A DNA stretch of 55,704 nt from CAWIUB01 sp963839175 (GCA_963839175.1 CAWIUB010000005.1:1-55704), one strand, 5' to 3'. Counted from the first letter of the stretch, positions 1-9,716 are shown. The notes: generated by a model from the sequence alone, not told the origin. Program-made: numbers and translations.

Positions 1-2
1 CC

Positions 3-461
3 CCCCGCCTGGCAGACCGGATCGCGTCGGCAGACCCGGCCAGCCGGATGCACGGCTGGGCGGGCATCCCCGGCTTCATGCGTCGTTCGTGGGGGCCGGG
101 TTGGGCGTTGGTCGGAGACGCTGGCTACTTCAAGGACCCGCTCACCACACACGGCATGACCGACGCACTGCGTGACGCCGAACTGCTCACCAACGAAATC
201 CTGGAGACCCTCACCGGGGTGGTGCCCGAGGCGGTGGCGCTGGCGCGTTACCAGGCAACGCGGGAGCGGTTGTCCAGCCGACTGTTCAACGCCACCGAGG
301 CGGTCGCGTCCTACACCTGGGACCTCCCGCAGCTGCGGTCGCTCCTACGGCAGGTCAGCTCCGCGATGAGCGACGAGGTCGATCATCTCCAGTCCCTGCC
401 GGATCGCCGTATCGGCGCCGGACAGACCTTCCTCCTTCCTCCGGCCCGGGCTCGCGCGTAG
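3..461 (+). CDS. FAD-dependent oxidoreductase, C-terminal part (5' truncated by window edge)
   Basis: The reading frame is open to the left edge, so only the last ~153 residues are visible. The segment GWALVGDAGYFKDPLTTHG is the typical second FAD-contacting motif (GD-x-A-x-x-x-x-P) of the UbiH / geranylgeranyl-reductase / halogenase-type flavoprotein superfamily, followed by the usual amphipathic helices (MTDALRDAELL). The N-terminal GxGxxG Rossmann motif would lie outside the window. The substrate cannot be told from this part. It ends 17 bp before the inverted repeat of an ISKra4 element, so the IS landed just downstream without disrupting it. Confidence 0.85.
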   Translation, partial: PRLADRIASADPASRMHGWAGIPGFMRRSWGPGWALVGDAGYFKDPLTTHGMTDALRDAELLTNEILETLTGVVPEAVALARYQATRERLSSRLFNATEAVASYTWDLPQLRSLLRQVSSAMSDEVDHLQSLPDRRIGAGQTFLLPPARARA

Positions 462-510
462 CGTGATGCCGTTGTTAGATTCAATCGGGTGCGGCTCCCG
501 CGGAGGGGCG

Positions 511-2007
511 TCAGGCGGCGGTCGGGATGGTCGCGTTGGCGTAGCGGGCTTCGTGCGTTCGCTGGCGCTCGTTGGTGAGGTGTGAGGCCCAGTACTGCTG
601 CCAGTCGCCGTTACTACGGATGGCGCGGAGCTTGAGGATGGCTTCTGCTCCGTCGAGGCCCCACCGAGACCCGGTCAGGTCGAGCCGATCTTTGACCAGG
701 TGGCGGCATGCGCCTTCGATCACGCCGGTGGCGATCGGCCAGCCGTTGGCGAGCGCATGCTTGTAGTCGAGATGCTGGCGTTTGGCGAGCAGGTAGCCCG
801 CGCAGCTGTCGGCGTTGCGCCGGGCGGGGGCGTCGAGGCCGAGGCGGGTGGCCTTGCGGCGGATCGCGGCGGCGACCGTGGATGCGTTGCCGTTGAGCAC
901 GGCGAGCGCCTTCTCCGCGACCCACTGCTCGGCGGCGGGGTCGCCCTCGCCGAAGAATGACCAGGCCGCGGCCCAGATGTACTCGAGCACGTGGACGAAG
1001 TCGCAGAGCACGTGCACGGTGACGTCACGGCTTTTCGCCTCGGCGTTGATCCGGTCGATCTGGTGGGTCGCGCCGTCGACCAGGGCGACCCAGTCGCGGC
1101 GGTGGTCGGGGTCGCGGCGTGCGGCCTCGTCGAACATCGAGCAGATGGTGGTCGCCGCGTCGTCGACGACGCTGGCGGTCAGCCACTTGTTCTTCGCCTT
1201 CGGTGCCGGCGTCTTCGCGGTGTCGTGCTGGCCGCCGATGATGTCGGTGGGGGCGCGCACGGCCGGGGTGGCGTCGTAGACCGCGGCCACTTCCGCGATC
1301 CGTTTGCGGTTGCGCTTCTCCCCTTTGGACAGCCGGGTTTTGAGTTTGCCGGCGGCGTTCGCCGCGGCCTTCGCGGTGGCCGGTCGCAGCGCGTCGGGCC
1401 GCATCACGATCCCCTTGCCGTCCGCGGACAGCACCAGCACGTCGCACGGGTCGGCGGGGACACGTGGGCGCTGCTGGTAGTAGGCGCCGAAGTCGGCTGC
1501 GGCGCGCACCGCGAGTTGCTCGACCTGGCGCTTGCCGACGTCGACCCCGCACGCGCGGCGCACCGCCGCGGTGGCCTCCTCGAAACTGCCCCGGCTCGAC
1601 TCGATCGCCGCCAGTTCCCGTAGGCCGTGGGAGTGGACCTCGGTCGGCAGGTTCAACGCCGCGTCCGCGGGGTAGAGGTTGAGTTCGCCCTTGCGGCGGT
1701 AGGCCAGCCGGTTGACCCGCACCGGGCCGAAGATGGTGGCCAGCGGCCGGGCATGCCCGCTCTCCACCATCCGGCGGTTGTTGCCCTGGGCATCGCGAAC
1801 CTGATCCAGGCGCGGCTCGCGCGCGGCCCGCAGGTCGAGATGGTCTTGATACAGCTGGCGCAGTAACTCCCGGCCGTCCTGGCCGATGCGCTGCTCCAGC
1901 TCTGCATGGGTGAGGGCCTGGGCCTGCTCACCGGCCAGCTGCGCGCACAGCTGATCGAAGCGGGCACGGCTGGCGGCGAACGGCTCGGTGACGCTGGGGG
2001 TGGGCAT
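511..2007 (-). CDS. ISKra4 family transposase
   Basis: A 498-residue transposase, about the usual size for ISKra4 proteins. Recognisable segments are LSADGKGIVMRPDALR (first catalytic Asp region), LVDGATHQIDRI and VLCDFVHVLEYIWAAAW in the middle, and the C-terminal signature GVIEGACRHLVKDRLDLTGS followed by RWGLDGAEAILKLRAI. I choose the ATG at 2007 because GAGGAGG lies five bases upstream; the frame stays open to 2220 but that part is unlike the family. It catalyses movement of the surrounding element. Gene and ends are both intact. It is divergent from the DUF6788-type gene, with a shared promoter region of about 90 bp. Confidence 0.92.
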   Translation of the reverse strand: MPTPSVTEPFAASRARFDQLCAQLAGEQAQALTHAELEQRIGQDGRELLRQLYQDHLDLRAAREPRLDQVRDAQGNNRRMVESGHARPLATIFGPVRVNRLAYRRKGELNLYPADAALNLPTEVHSHGLRELAAIESSRGSFEEATAAVRRACGVDVGKRQVEQLAVRAAADFGAYYQQRPRVPADPCDVLVLSADGKGIVMRPDALRPATAKAAANAAGKLKTRLSKGEKRNRKRIAEVAAVYDATPAVRAPTDIIGGQHDTAKTPAPKAKNKWLTASVVDDAATTICSMFDEAARRDPDHRRDWVALVDGATHQIDRINAEAKSRDVTVHVLCDFVHVLEYIWAAAWSFFGEGDPAAEQWVAEKALAVLNGNASTVAAAIRRKATRLGLDAPARRNADSCAGYLLAKRQHLDYKHALANGWPIATGVIEGACRHLVKDRLDLTGSRWGLDGAEAILKLRAIRSNGDWQQYWASHLTNERQRTHEARYANATIPTAA

Positions 2008-2098
2008 GGGAACCTCCTCGACAACGGACTCGCCTACAGCATGTAAGCTGTAGGATCGTCGGTGGTGGAAGCCCGCCCCGACACGCGAGGACAACCAG

Positions 2099-2476
2099 AT
2101 GAGCAAGCCATCCCGACGGCCACCATTCGCCCAGACCCGCCGGGCCCTCGCCGACGCGCTCGCCGAGATCGACGGACTACTACCCGGAAGCGTCATCGTG
2201 CGACAGATGCGCTGCGGCAAACCCGGCTGCGCATGCCGAGCCGACCCGCCCCGGCTGCACGGCCCCTACATCCAGTGGACCCGCGCCGTGCACGGCAAGA
2301 CCGTCACCCGATACCTCAGCCCGGACCAGCTCGCCCGTTACCAACCTTGGTTCGACAACGCCCGACGGATCAAGGACCTGCTCGCCAAGCTGGAGATCGC
2401 CTCACTACACGCGTTCGAGGCAGCTGAAGGACCTCCACCCACACCCGGCCGACAGACCCGTCGACGCGCTCGATAA
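2099..2476 (+). CDS. DUF6788-type small protein, ISKra4 partner
   Basis: 125 residues. The core MRCGKPGCACRADPPRLHGP followed by YIQWTRAVHGKTVTRYLS matches the small cysteine-containing proteins (DUF6788) often found beside ISKra4 transposases and other integrases. The CxxxxCxC cysteines could bind a metal. The C-terminus is a basic, proline-rich tail. The ATG is preceded by GCGAGGAC. It lies inside the IS ends and is divergent from the transposase. Family function is unknown; a DNA-binding accessory or regulatory role in transposition is an inference from the linkage. Confidence 0.75.
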   Translation: MSKPSRRPPFAQTRRALADALAEIDGLLPGSVIVRQMRCGKPGCACRADPPRLHGPYIQWTRAVHGKTVTRYLSPDQLARYQPWFDNARRIKDLLAKLEIASLHAFEAAEGPPPTPGRQTRRRAR

Positions 2477-2595
2477 CCACGCGCCGCGACCGAATCGCAG
2501 CGACCTGACCCCGTCCCACCTATCAAACTCCGGACATCTCGAGACCGATCACCACACTCAACGACCCTCTGCAGGAGCCGCACCCGATTCAATCC

Positions 2596-3031
2596 TTACT
2601 GACGTGGTCCCGACGTCACAGCGACTGCGTTGATCGCGGCGAGCGCACCGAGTTCGTCGGCGACCATCCAGATGCAGCTGATCAGCCCGTCGGTGAGGGT
2701 CAGGATGTCGATGACCCGAAGGTCCACGACATGCCCGGACGGGGCCAACACTCCGGCCGCCGTCGAGAGAGGGCCAACCTGCCGGCCACGGAGCCGAAAC
2801 GCGACGGCGACCCTTCCGGGGGCTTCCGCACTATCGAAGACCTCGCGCTCGGGATCCTCGAACACCCGCTGCATGGCGCGGGCCCGCTTCACAAGATCGG
2901 CGGCGGTGACCGAAACGCCATTGATCGACACCGGGTCGGTGTAGAGGGCGCGAAAGGCATCCTCTGCGGCTGGCCCTTTCCGGCAGCGGATCGGTCCAGA
3001 GCCGGAACAGAGCCTCGACATCGAAGGACAT
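2596..3031 (-). pseudogene. SnoaL/NTF2-like protein, interrupted by a single-base frameshift
   Basis: Two frames together give one NTF2-fold protein of about 145 residues. The start (MSFDVEALFRLWTDPLPE, ATG at 3031) is in one frame; the rest (AAEDAFRALYTDPVSINGVS onward, ending VAVTSGPRQ) is in the next. The switch falls at the TTT run 2979-2981 on the plus strand, and removing one base joins them as PLPEGPAAEDAF. SnoaL-like folds bind small hydrophobic ligands or act as cyclases and isomerases; no substrate can be assigned. The stop lies immediately beside the ISKra4 right repeat. The gene is divergent from the regulator at 3351. Either a recent pseudogene or a sequencing error. Confidence 0.7.
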
Positions 3032-3350
3032 CGCCCGAGCATGCTCCTGGTCCGTCAGCCCCGCCAGATCCGAGACGAGTGATTCCGATCGTGGCGTGGC
3101 CGCTTGATCGACAGGTAACCGCGAAGCCCGCGTGCCGGTCATGGACGACCGACCGACAGGCATGTGCGCGCCATGGCCTGTTCCTTACGACGGCTTCGGG
3201 CGGTCTTGGTTCTGCCCGCCGTCTCGGGAGTCGACCGCGGCCTGACCCGGCGGTCGAGACGACCGCGGTGGAGGAGCTCTGCCGGGGTTGTGGGGTGCAG
3301 GCGGTGCCGCACGGCCGGCGGCCGGCGGGCTGCGACGTCCGCGATGCACG

Positions 3351-5933
3351 ATGATGACGAACGTGACGGTGCGATTCGGCGACTGCGAGGTGAGCCTCGA
3401 GCGCCTCGAGTTGCGACGCGTCGACAAGATCGTGGGCATCGAGCCCCAGGTATTCGACGTCCTGACATATCTGCTGCGCCATCGAGACCGTGTGGTGCCG
3501 AAGACCGAACTCCTCGACGAGATCTGGGGTAACAGGTTCGTCTCTGAGTCGGCGTTGACCAGCCGGGTCAAGTCCGCCCGGCGCGCGGTTGGCGACACTG
3601 GTCGAGATCAGCGGATCATCAAGACGATCTATGGCCGTGGCTACAGGTTCGTGGCCGACGTTGCCGACAAGACCCACTCCGCCGGTCCGAGCCAGGGTGC
3701 AGCGCGGACGGACGGCACAGCCTCCCGGGGAGACGTGGATCCGGCAGGTCGGGTGCTTCGGGCGATCAGCGGCATCGGCGATGGGGTCGGAGCCGCGATC
3801 CAGGTGATCGGCGGAGCCAGGTCGGGGAAGACGGAGCTCCTCGGCCAGGTCGCGGAGGCGGCCCGTCGGCAGTCGCTGGCTGTCGGGTTGTCCGGTCCGG
3901 TGATCGCCAGCCCGAGCCCTTACGGTTGCGTCGCCGAGGCTCTCGACGAGATGGTTCAGAGGCATCCTGGACTGCTCGATCTGATACCGGCCGGATGCCG
4001 CACCGAGCTCGAGCGAGCCTTCGAAGGGCGCCTCCCGACGACGCGCCAGCGCTGGTTCGTGGCGGTGCGTGAGTTTCTGGTCACCGCGGCGGAGCGCTCG
4101 GGTGCGGTGCTGCTGCTCGACGACCTTCACCTCGCTGATCGCGAATCGCTGATCCTCGTGGATGACGTGGCACGGCTGACCCGCCGGTACCGCCTGGTCG
4201 TCGTCGTCGCCCAGCGGTCGGACGCCGTGACCCGACCTGGCTTCGAGGTCGTCAAGCTGGCCGAGCGCCGCCGTGCTCCAGTTGATCAGCAGGCGATCCT
4301 CGATCTTCCCAGCGAGGTGACCGAGGTTCTCCGGCGGCTTGCCGTGATCGGAGATCGGTTCGATCGGCTCGAGTTCACGGCGGCCTCGGGTCACGATGTG
4401 CCGACTGCTGATCGGCTGCTCGAGCTGGCGCTGGCCTCCGGGGTGATCGGCTGCGAGTCTGACGGGTACAGGTTCGCAGATCCGGCTACCGCTGAGCAGC
4501 TGGCGGCGGGCATCGCCCCGCCGTTACGACCGACGGTGACGAAAGAGATCGCGATGCGTCTCGTTGACCTCGGCGCGGCGCCCGCGCGGGTCGCCGACCG
4601 GCTCCTTGCTGCGTGTGAGCCGGCCATGGCCGCTCCGTATGCGCTGGAGGCGGCGCGTGCTGCGGCAGCAGCCAGGCTCCACGAGCAGGTGCTGCGGTGG
4701 ACCGGCGCCGTTCGTCAGCACGCCAACGGACCGGTGAAGGCCGCGCTGCTGGCGCTGCGGGCGGATGCGCTCGCAGCGGTCGGCGACCAGGCCGCGGTGG
4801 CGGCGTACCGGCAGGCATTGGCGGCGGCCGACCTCGACCAGGCGGCCGGCCTGCGGGCGCGGCTGGCCCGCGCTGCACTACTCAGTGGGGACGTCGCCTC
4901 GGCTGAGGAGGCGCTGGCCGGGCTGGAGGCGAATGGTGGCCCCGACGACGGTGCCATCCTGTTGGGGCGGGGGATGCTCGCCTACTTCTCCGGAGATCTC
5001 GACGGCGCGGATACAGCGGTCGAGGCAGCTCGCGCGCTGGCGCTGAGGCCGGGAGCGCCAGACCGCCTGCTCGACGTCATCACCCTCCAGGGCATGATCG
5101 CCCACAACCGCGGTGAGTGGTTCGATCGGCTCCGCCGTGAACTGCGGGGGACGAGTGAGAACCCGCAGCTGGCCTCGGCGGTGTTCGACTCGCACCTCTG
5201 CGTCGCCGAGTACCTGCTCTACGGACCCACGCCCTACCAGGAGGTGGTCGCCCTGGCGCATCAGCTGCGAGCGCAGGCGGAGCGGGCGGGCGCACGGCGC
5301 GGCGTGGCGTTCGCGGTGACGGTGGCCGGTGAGGCCGCCCTGCTCGCGGGCGACCTCGACGCTGCTCGCGCGGATCTCAGTGAGGCGGTGGCGTTACATG
5401 TCGAGATGGCGGCCGACACCGGAACGGCCCACACCCTCCAGCGGCTGGCCGAGGTCGAGCTCGCCGCGGGGAACCGCGCAGAGGCCGAGCGGCTGCTGCG
5501 GCGCGCACTTCCGTTGGCCCGCTGGTCCCCGCTGGCCCGCCATCTCCTCCAACGCATCTACGGCACGCTCATCGCCGCGGCTCCCGATGCCGATGCCGCG
5601 CTCACGGTCGTCGACGAGGCGGTCGAGCGGCTGGACGAGCCGTTCGCCTGCATGTTCTGCCAGGTCATGATCGCCGTACCCGCGTCGATCGCGTGCATCG
5701 AGGGAGGGCGACTCGACGAGGCTCGTGCCTGGCTCGCCCAGGCCACGAGATCCGCAGCCACCTGGCAAGGCACGGCATGGCAGGCGGCGGTCACCGAGGT
5801 TCGCGCCCACCTGGCACGGGCCGAAGGAGGCGACGCCGCGGCCAAGGGTCTGTTCGCGGAAGCGGCGAAGCTGTTCGCGGTCGCCGGACAACCGCTCGAT
5901 ACGCAGCGCTGCCTCGAGGCCGCCGACAACTGA
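3351..5933 (+). CDS. Winged-helix / P-loop ATPase / TPR-like transcriptional regulator
   Basis: About 860 residues. The N-terminus (residues ~1-105) is an OmpR/PhoB-type winged helix, recognisable from PQVFDVLTYLLRHRDRVVPK and the recognition-helix and wing region with IIKTIYGRGYRFVADV. Next is a P-loop ATPase with Walker A GGARSGKT and Walker B AVLLLDDLHLAD, as in STAND/LAL-type regulators. The remaining ~500 residues are alanine-rich helical repeats resembling TPRs. I prefer ATG 3351 (or 3354) over an upstream start because the wHTH begins right there. It probably controls neighbouring genes; the divergent SnoaL-like gene and the convergent ABC transporter are the obvious candidates, but this is inference. 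Confidence 0.88.
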   Translation: MMTNVTVRFGDCEVSLERLELRRVDKIVGIEPQVFDVLTYLLRHRDRVVPKTELLDEIWGNRFVSESALTSRVKSARRAVGDTGRDQRIIKTIYGRGYRFVADVADKTHSAGPSQGAARTDGTASRGDVDPAGRVLRAISGIGDGVGAAIQVIGGARSGKTELLGQVAEAARRQSLAVGLSGPVIASPSPYGCVAEALDEMVQRHPGLLDLIPAGCRTELERAFEGRLPTTRQRWFVAVREFLVTAAERSGAVLLLDDLHLADRESLILVDDVARLTRRYRLVVVVAQRSDAVTRPGFEVVKLAERRRAPVDQQAILDLPSEVTEVLRRLAVIGDRFDRLEFTAASGHDVPTADRLLELALASGVIGCESDGYRFADPATAEQLAAGIAPPLRPTVTKEIAMRLVDLGAAPARVADRLLAACEPAMAAPYALEAARAAAAARLHEQVLRWTGAVRQHANGPVKAALLALRADALAAVGDQAAVAAYRQALAAADLDQAAGLRARLARAALLSGDVASAEEALAGLEANGGPDDGAILLGRGMLAYFSGDLDGADTAVEAARALALRPGAPDRLLDVITLQGMIAHNRGEWFDRLRRELRGTSENPQLASAVFDSHLCVAEYLLYGPTPYQEVVALAHQLRAQAERAGARRGVAFAVTVAGEAALLAGDLDAARADLSEAVALHVEMAADTGTAHTLQRLAEVELAAGNRAEAERLLRRALPLARWSPLARHLLQRIYGTLIAAAPDADAALTVVDEAVERLDEPFACMFCQVMIAVPASIACIEGGRLDEARAWLAQATRSAATWQGTAWQAAVTEVRAHLARAEGGDAAAKGLFAEAAKLFAVAGQPLDTQRCLEAADN

Positions 5934-5976
5934 CGGCACACGACCTCGGCTCTGGCCACCGAGACGTTGAGCGGCT

Positions 5977-7701
5977 TCATCGCCGTCCGCGTGCGACGAC
6001 CAGGCCCCGACGGCGAAGCACCCACACCGTGGCCACCGCGAACACCACGGCGAACCCCGCGAGCACCAGCCAGCGGTGAGCGACCGCTCCGGAGAAGGTG
6101 TCGCCGTAGACGCGCACGCTCGGCACCGTGCCGGCGAACTGGTCGAGGTGCAGCCCACGCCCCAGGGCCTCGAACGAGTAGCGGTTGGCCAGCCCCAGGC
6201 TGAGCAACCGCCCGGGAGTCGCCATGTCGCCAACTGGCACAACCGCGCCGGCGAAGAGTACCTGGGGGAAGCAGAGCATCGGCAGGGCGAGCGCGGCCTG
6301 CGAGGCATTGGAGACAGCCGCCGAGGCCAGCAGGCCAACAGCCAGCGCCGACAGCGCCTCGAGCAGGAGCGTGACGAACAGCGACGCGTACACGTCCCAG
6401 CCAGCGGCGGGAAGCCGATCGAGCGCGCGCAGCACACCGAGGAGAACGCCGGTCACCGCGGCCAGCACCGGCAGCAGTACGCCGATCTTGGAGGCGACGT
6501 AGGCGCCGACGCTCAGTCCAGAGCGCTGTTCGCGCCGGAAGACCGCCATCTCCCCGACGATCTGGAGCAGCCCGTAGGTGAGGCCGAAGAAGAAGCCGGC
6601 AAAGGCAACCCAAAACACGATCTGGGCCGGGCCGACGTCCGCCGCGCCGTGCGGCGCGAAAGCGCCGGGCTGGAACAGCATCCCCATCATCGCCGTCACC
6701 AGCACGGGGGAGCCGAGCAATATGGCGAGGGTCAGCCGGTTACGGACCAGCACCTCGGCGTTGCGCCGGGTCAGCAGCCACCACTGCCGCAGGACGCTGG
6801 GCGAGTGCCGGTCGTCGAGACGTGCAGCCTCGACCGGGGTCTCGGTCGGCTGACGCCCGGCGGCGAACCGCTCCGCCCACCCGCGTGGCGTGTCCTCGCC
6901 GGCGAGCCGGTCGTAGACGTCGACGAGGTCGTGCACGCCGAAATAGCGCCGCGCCTGCGCAGGCGTACCAGCGAAGGCCAGATGCCCATTCCGGGCCAGG
7001 AAGACGACTCGGTCACACCGGTCGATGGTCGCCGGCTCGTGGGTGGTGAGGACGACCGTGACCCCCCGCCCGGTGAGTCGGCGCAACAGGTGCACGACCT
7101 CCGCCGACGTCGATGGGTCGAGACCCGAGGTGGGTTCATCCAGGAACAAGGTGCGCGGCTGGGTGAGCAGCTCGACCGCGATGCTGGCCCGCTTACGCTG
7201 ACCGCCCGACAGCATCCGCACCGCAACATCACGCCGATCGGCCAGGTCCAGGTCGCACATCGTTTCGTCGACCACTCGGCCGGCCTGGTCGGACGATGTG
7301 CCCGCAGGCAGGCGGAGTCGTGCCGCGTACTGCAGCGTGCGCCGCAGCGGCATCTCGACGTGGATGATGTCGTCTTGAGGGACGTAGCCGACACCCGAGC
7401 CGGACGCGGCACCGGCATCGACCCGAACGCCGTCGTGCATGACCTGGCCGGCGGACGGCGCCCGCGAGCCCGCAAGGATCTCGAGCAGGGTGGTCTTTCC
7501 CGCTCCGCTGCCGCCCACAAGAGCAACCAGCTCACCCGGCTGGATGGACAAGGACACATCGTGGAGGATTTCGCGCCTGCCGGCGCGTTGGCCTACCCCG
7601 ATCGCGTCGATGCGGCCTCCGACCGCTCTCCCGGTCTCCACCAGAGAAGGCGGGCGGGACGCGGTCGCGGCATCTGCGGGGTCGAGCAAGAGCTCGGTCA
7701 T
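5977..7701 (-). CDS. ABCG-type transporter: ATPase fused to ABC-2 membrane domain
   Basis: 574 residues. The N-terminal ATPase has Walker A GGSGAGKT (residues ~63-70), Q-loop YVPQDD, signature LSGGQRKR, Walker B TLFLDEP and the H-loop TTHEP. The C-terminal half holds six hydrophobic segments of the ABC-2 type (residues ~330-570), the half-transporter layout of ABCG proteins. GGAGG sits six bases before the ATG. ABCG relatives export lipids or drugs; the substrate is not deducible. It converges with the upstream regulator, with 43 bp between stops. It would act in the cytoplasmic membrane, probably as a homodimer. Confidence 0.93.
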   Translation of the reverse strand: MTELLLDPADAATASRPPSLVETGRAVGGRIDAIGVGQRAGRREILHDVSLSIQPGELVALVGGSGAGKTTLLEILAGSRAPSAGQVMHDGVRVDAGAASGSGVGYVPQDDIIHVEMPLRRTLQYAARLRLPAGTSSDQAGRVVDETMCDLDLADRRDVAVRMLSGGQRKRASIAVELLTQPRTLFLDEPTSGLDPSTSAEVVHLLRRLTGRGVTVVLTTHEPATIDRCDRVVFLARNGHLAFAGTPAQARRYFGVHDLVDVYDRLAGEDTPRGWAERFAAGRQPTETPVEAARLDDRHSPSVLRQWWLLTRRNAEVLVRNRLTLAILLGSPVLVTAMMGMLFQPGAFAPHGAADVGPAQIVFWVAFAGFFFGLTYGLLQIVGEMAVFRREQRSGLSVGAYVASKIGVLLPVLAAVTGVLLGVLRALDRLPAAGWDVYASLFVTLLLEALSALAVGLLASAAVSNASQAALALPMLCFPQVLFAGAVVPVGDMATPGRLLSLGLANRYSFEALGRGLHLDQFAGTVPSVRVYGDTFSGAVAHRWLVLAGFAVVFAVATVWVLRRRGLVVARGRR

Positions 7702-7981
7702 GGAAGTCCTCCGCGAGTTCCGTCGGTTTCACTCGGTTATCACGCTCATCGTCGGGACTTCTGGGCGACGACTCTTGGAGCGAATGTGGAGCGAACATGG
7801 AGACGGCAGATCAGACCCCGGGCGATGCTCTCTCACGCGGATGCAGCTGGTCGCCGGCAACGCGCAGCTTGCCGCCCGACGCGACGAGCCCGAGCGTCGG
7901 TACAACACGCAATTCAACAGCGTCCCCGACGCGATCCAGTGCCTGATGGCGCCACTCTCGGTCCGGCTCCCCGTGTCCGGT

Positions 7982-8527
7982 TCAGGCCGTGCTCACAAAC
8001 ACCGGCCGACCTTGTCGGCGCCTGACCACCACGGTCCCTGCCGTTCCTCCTCCCTGTGTACTGCGTGAAACCGCAATTATCTGCAGTATCACCGGACCTG
8101 CCCGCCTCGTCGCTTGCATACCCCAGGCTTGGTCGCTGGGGGTGCCGGGCCGGCCGAAGCGTTGCATGATCGCGCAGGCGACCATGAACTCCTTGCTGGA
8201 GGACGAGCGCATCTGCGGGCCGTTGTCGCTCATCGCGATCAGCACCGGCACGCCGTCGGCCTCAGGGCCGTCCAGCTCGGCGACGGTGGCGGTGCCGGCG
8301 CGCAGCGCGGCGAGCAGCCGGGCGTCGATGCGGTCGGCGAGTTGCTCTTCGTCGAGGGCGGCGAGGAAGGCGGCCTCGATCTGGCTGCTGGTCTCCTCGG
8401 CTGAGACCAGGGTGGATAGCCAGCGGCGGGAGACCACGTCCATGACGGCGATGGCGACCCGACGGGCTCGGGTGAAGTGGGTGAAGTCGTAGCACCAGAC
8501 CCTGTGGGGCTCAAGAACGTCGACCAT
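7982..8527 (-). pseudogene. Transposase integrase-core (rve) fragment
   Basis: The part beginning HRVWCYDFTHFTRARRVAIA with MDVVSRRWLSTLVSAEETSS and later VLIAMSDNGPQMRSSSSKEF and MQRFGRPGTPSDQAW is the DDE integrase core of an IS3-like transposase. Asp of YDFTHF and Asp of MSDNGPQ are the first two catalytic acids. The N-terminal DNA-binding region is missing. After DQAW (about 8112) the sequence no longer resembles the family, so the C-terminus with the catalytic Glu is lost too. Its 5' end abuts the next transposase remnant at 8544, which suggests that element or a deletion truncated it. Confidence 0.75.
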
Positions 8528-8543
8528 GTCGTCGTTGCCGTGA

Positions 8544-9675
8544 TCACGCCGCGGTCCGGTACTCGTGGATCAGGCCGCCCAGCACATCGGTTCGCGTGAT
8601 CGTGGTACTGGCCTGGCCGCTGTGTCCGGCAGGGGTTGGAGGCGGCAGCGGAGCGCGCTGATCACGGGCACGGTGGGGTCGGTGCCGGTTGTAGTGGGCC
8701 TGGTAGCCGGCAAGCACGCCGGCCAATTGTCGTTCACCGAAGATGAGCAGCCGATCCAAGCACTCGCGGCGCACCGTAGCGATCCATCGCTCGGCATGCG
8801 CGTTCGCGCGAGGAGCCCGCGGCGGGCTTCGCAGCACCTCGACGCCGACATCGGCGAAGACCGCGTCGAAGCCAACCGTGAACGTGGTGTCCCGGTCACG
8901 GACCAGAAACCGGAAACGCTGCGGCCCGGACCGACAGCCATCGGAAGTTGCGGGCCTGCTGGATCACCCACCGCCCCGTTGGGTTGCCGGTCACGCCGAG
9001 GATGTGGACCTCTCCCCTGCCGACCTGGAGCCTGTTGCAAAAAATGGCCGAACGCCGACTGCGGGACCGAGAGTTCGCCGTCGGGGCGAGGCAGATTTGG
9101 TCGGTCGTATCGCATTCGGTCGGCTGCGACGACTTGGGAGCTTCACGCTCAGCAGACGGCCCGGCCGCGCGTCGATTATGCAACAGGCTCCCTGCAGGAT
9201 GAACAACACGTAGATCCGCCGGAGCAGCACCGTGTCGACGGTGAAGAAAAGGCACGCCAACATCGTCTGTGCGCTCCGATCGCGGCCGCGGTGGTGGTCG
9301 GCCGCCCACCGACCGGCTAATCCTTGGATGGCTCCAGCGCCGCCGAACCAGCTCACGATGCCAGCGCAGCAGCGTCGCCGGACTCACCATCCGACTCCCC
9401 CGCACCCTGCGAGGCAACAGACGACACAGCGCCGCCAACACCAGCCGATCCTTCGCATCGAGTTTCCGTCGACTGACCTGCCGTCGAAGCACCGACACCT
9501 CATGGCGCAACACCAACAGCTCGACATCCTTCACCGCCTCACCACCGCGGCGAAGCACAACCAACCCGAATACAGCACGCGCAACCGCGTAGATGATCGA
9601 CAACAACACCGAAACGATCAAGCCGAACACGCCACCGCCGGGCGATCCGAGGTTGCTGAGTCCCACAGGGTCCAC
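8544..9675 (-). pseudogene. Integrase-core transposase, decayed (internal deletion, frameshifts, MITE insertion)
   Basis: The N-terminal part (GGEAVKDVELLVLRHEVSVL, LVLAALCRLLPR, VSPATLLRWHREL) is intact from 9675. After RRWSHP about 100 residues are deleted, and the frame resumes with FFTVDTVLLRRIYVLFILQ. A 163-bp insertion follows (9028-9190), then VHILGVTGNPTGRWVIQQAR, and after another frame change the C-terminus PRAPRANAHAERWIATVRRE to IHEYRTAA. The family is the rve-type transposase common in actinobacteria (IS481/IS3-like). It cannot be functional. A much shorter relative with its N- and C-termini joined lies at 24134. Confidence 0.8.
9028..9190. mobile_element. 163-bp MITE-like non-autonomous element
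   Basis: Perfect 12-bp terminal inverted repeats GAGCCTGTTGCA (9028-9039) and TGCAACAGGCTC (9179-9190) are flanked by the 4-bp direct repeat CCTG (9024-9027 and 9191-9194). Removing the element plus one CCTG copy restores the host transposase frame as FILQVGRGEVHILGV, so the boundaries are exact. No reading frame inside. The ends resemble IS ends that begin GGCTCTGTTGCA-like, but I cannot name the parent family; the mobilising transposase is not in this window. Confidence 0.85.
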
Positions 9676-9716
9676 CGGAGCTGCTACAGGTGTCGTTGCG
9701 GGGTCGTCTGCGGCGG

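Larger units (their letters stand above)
478..2594. mobile_element. ISKra4-family insertion sequence, apparently complete
   Basis: Inverted repeats of about 33 bp bound the element at 478-510 and 2562-2594. The outermost part reads GATTCAATCGGGTGCGGCTC on the left and GATTGAATCGGGTGCGGCTC on the reverse complement of the right, with 4 mismatches over the 33 bp. Inside are a transposase on the minus strand, whose stop codon abuts the left repeat, and a divergently read DUF6788-type gene. No convincing target-site duplication is seen. Both frames are intact, so it may be active. Confidence 0.85.

Noticed and set aside
2889..4394. 501-codon minus-strand frame across the regulator's N-terminal half
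   Set aside because: The plus strand encodes a clear winged helix and P-loop; the minus frame has no domain and low-complexity composition.
6076..8025. 649-codon open frame on the plus strand opposite the ABC transporter
   Set aside because: It is rich in Arg, Gly, Gln and His without any motif, while the opposite strand has Walker A, signature and membrane segments; it is an antisense shadow of a GC-rich gene.
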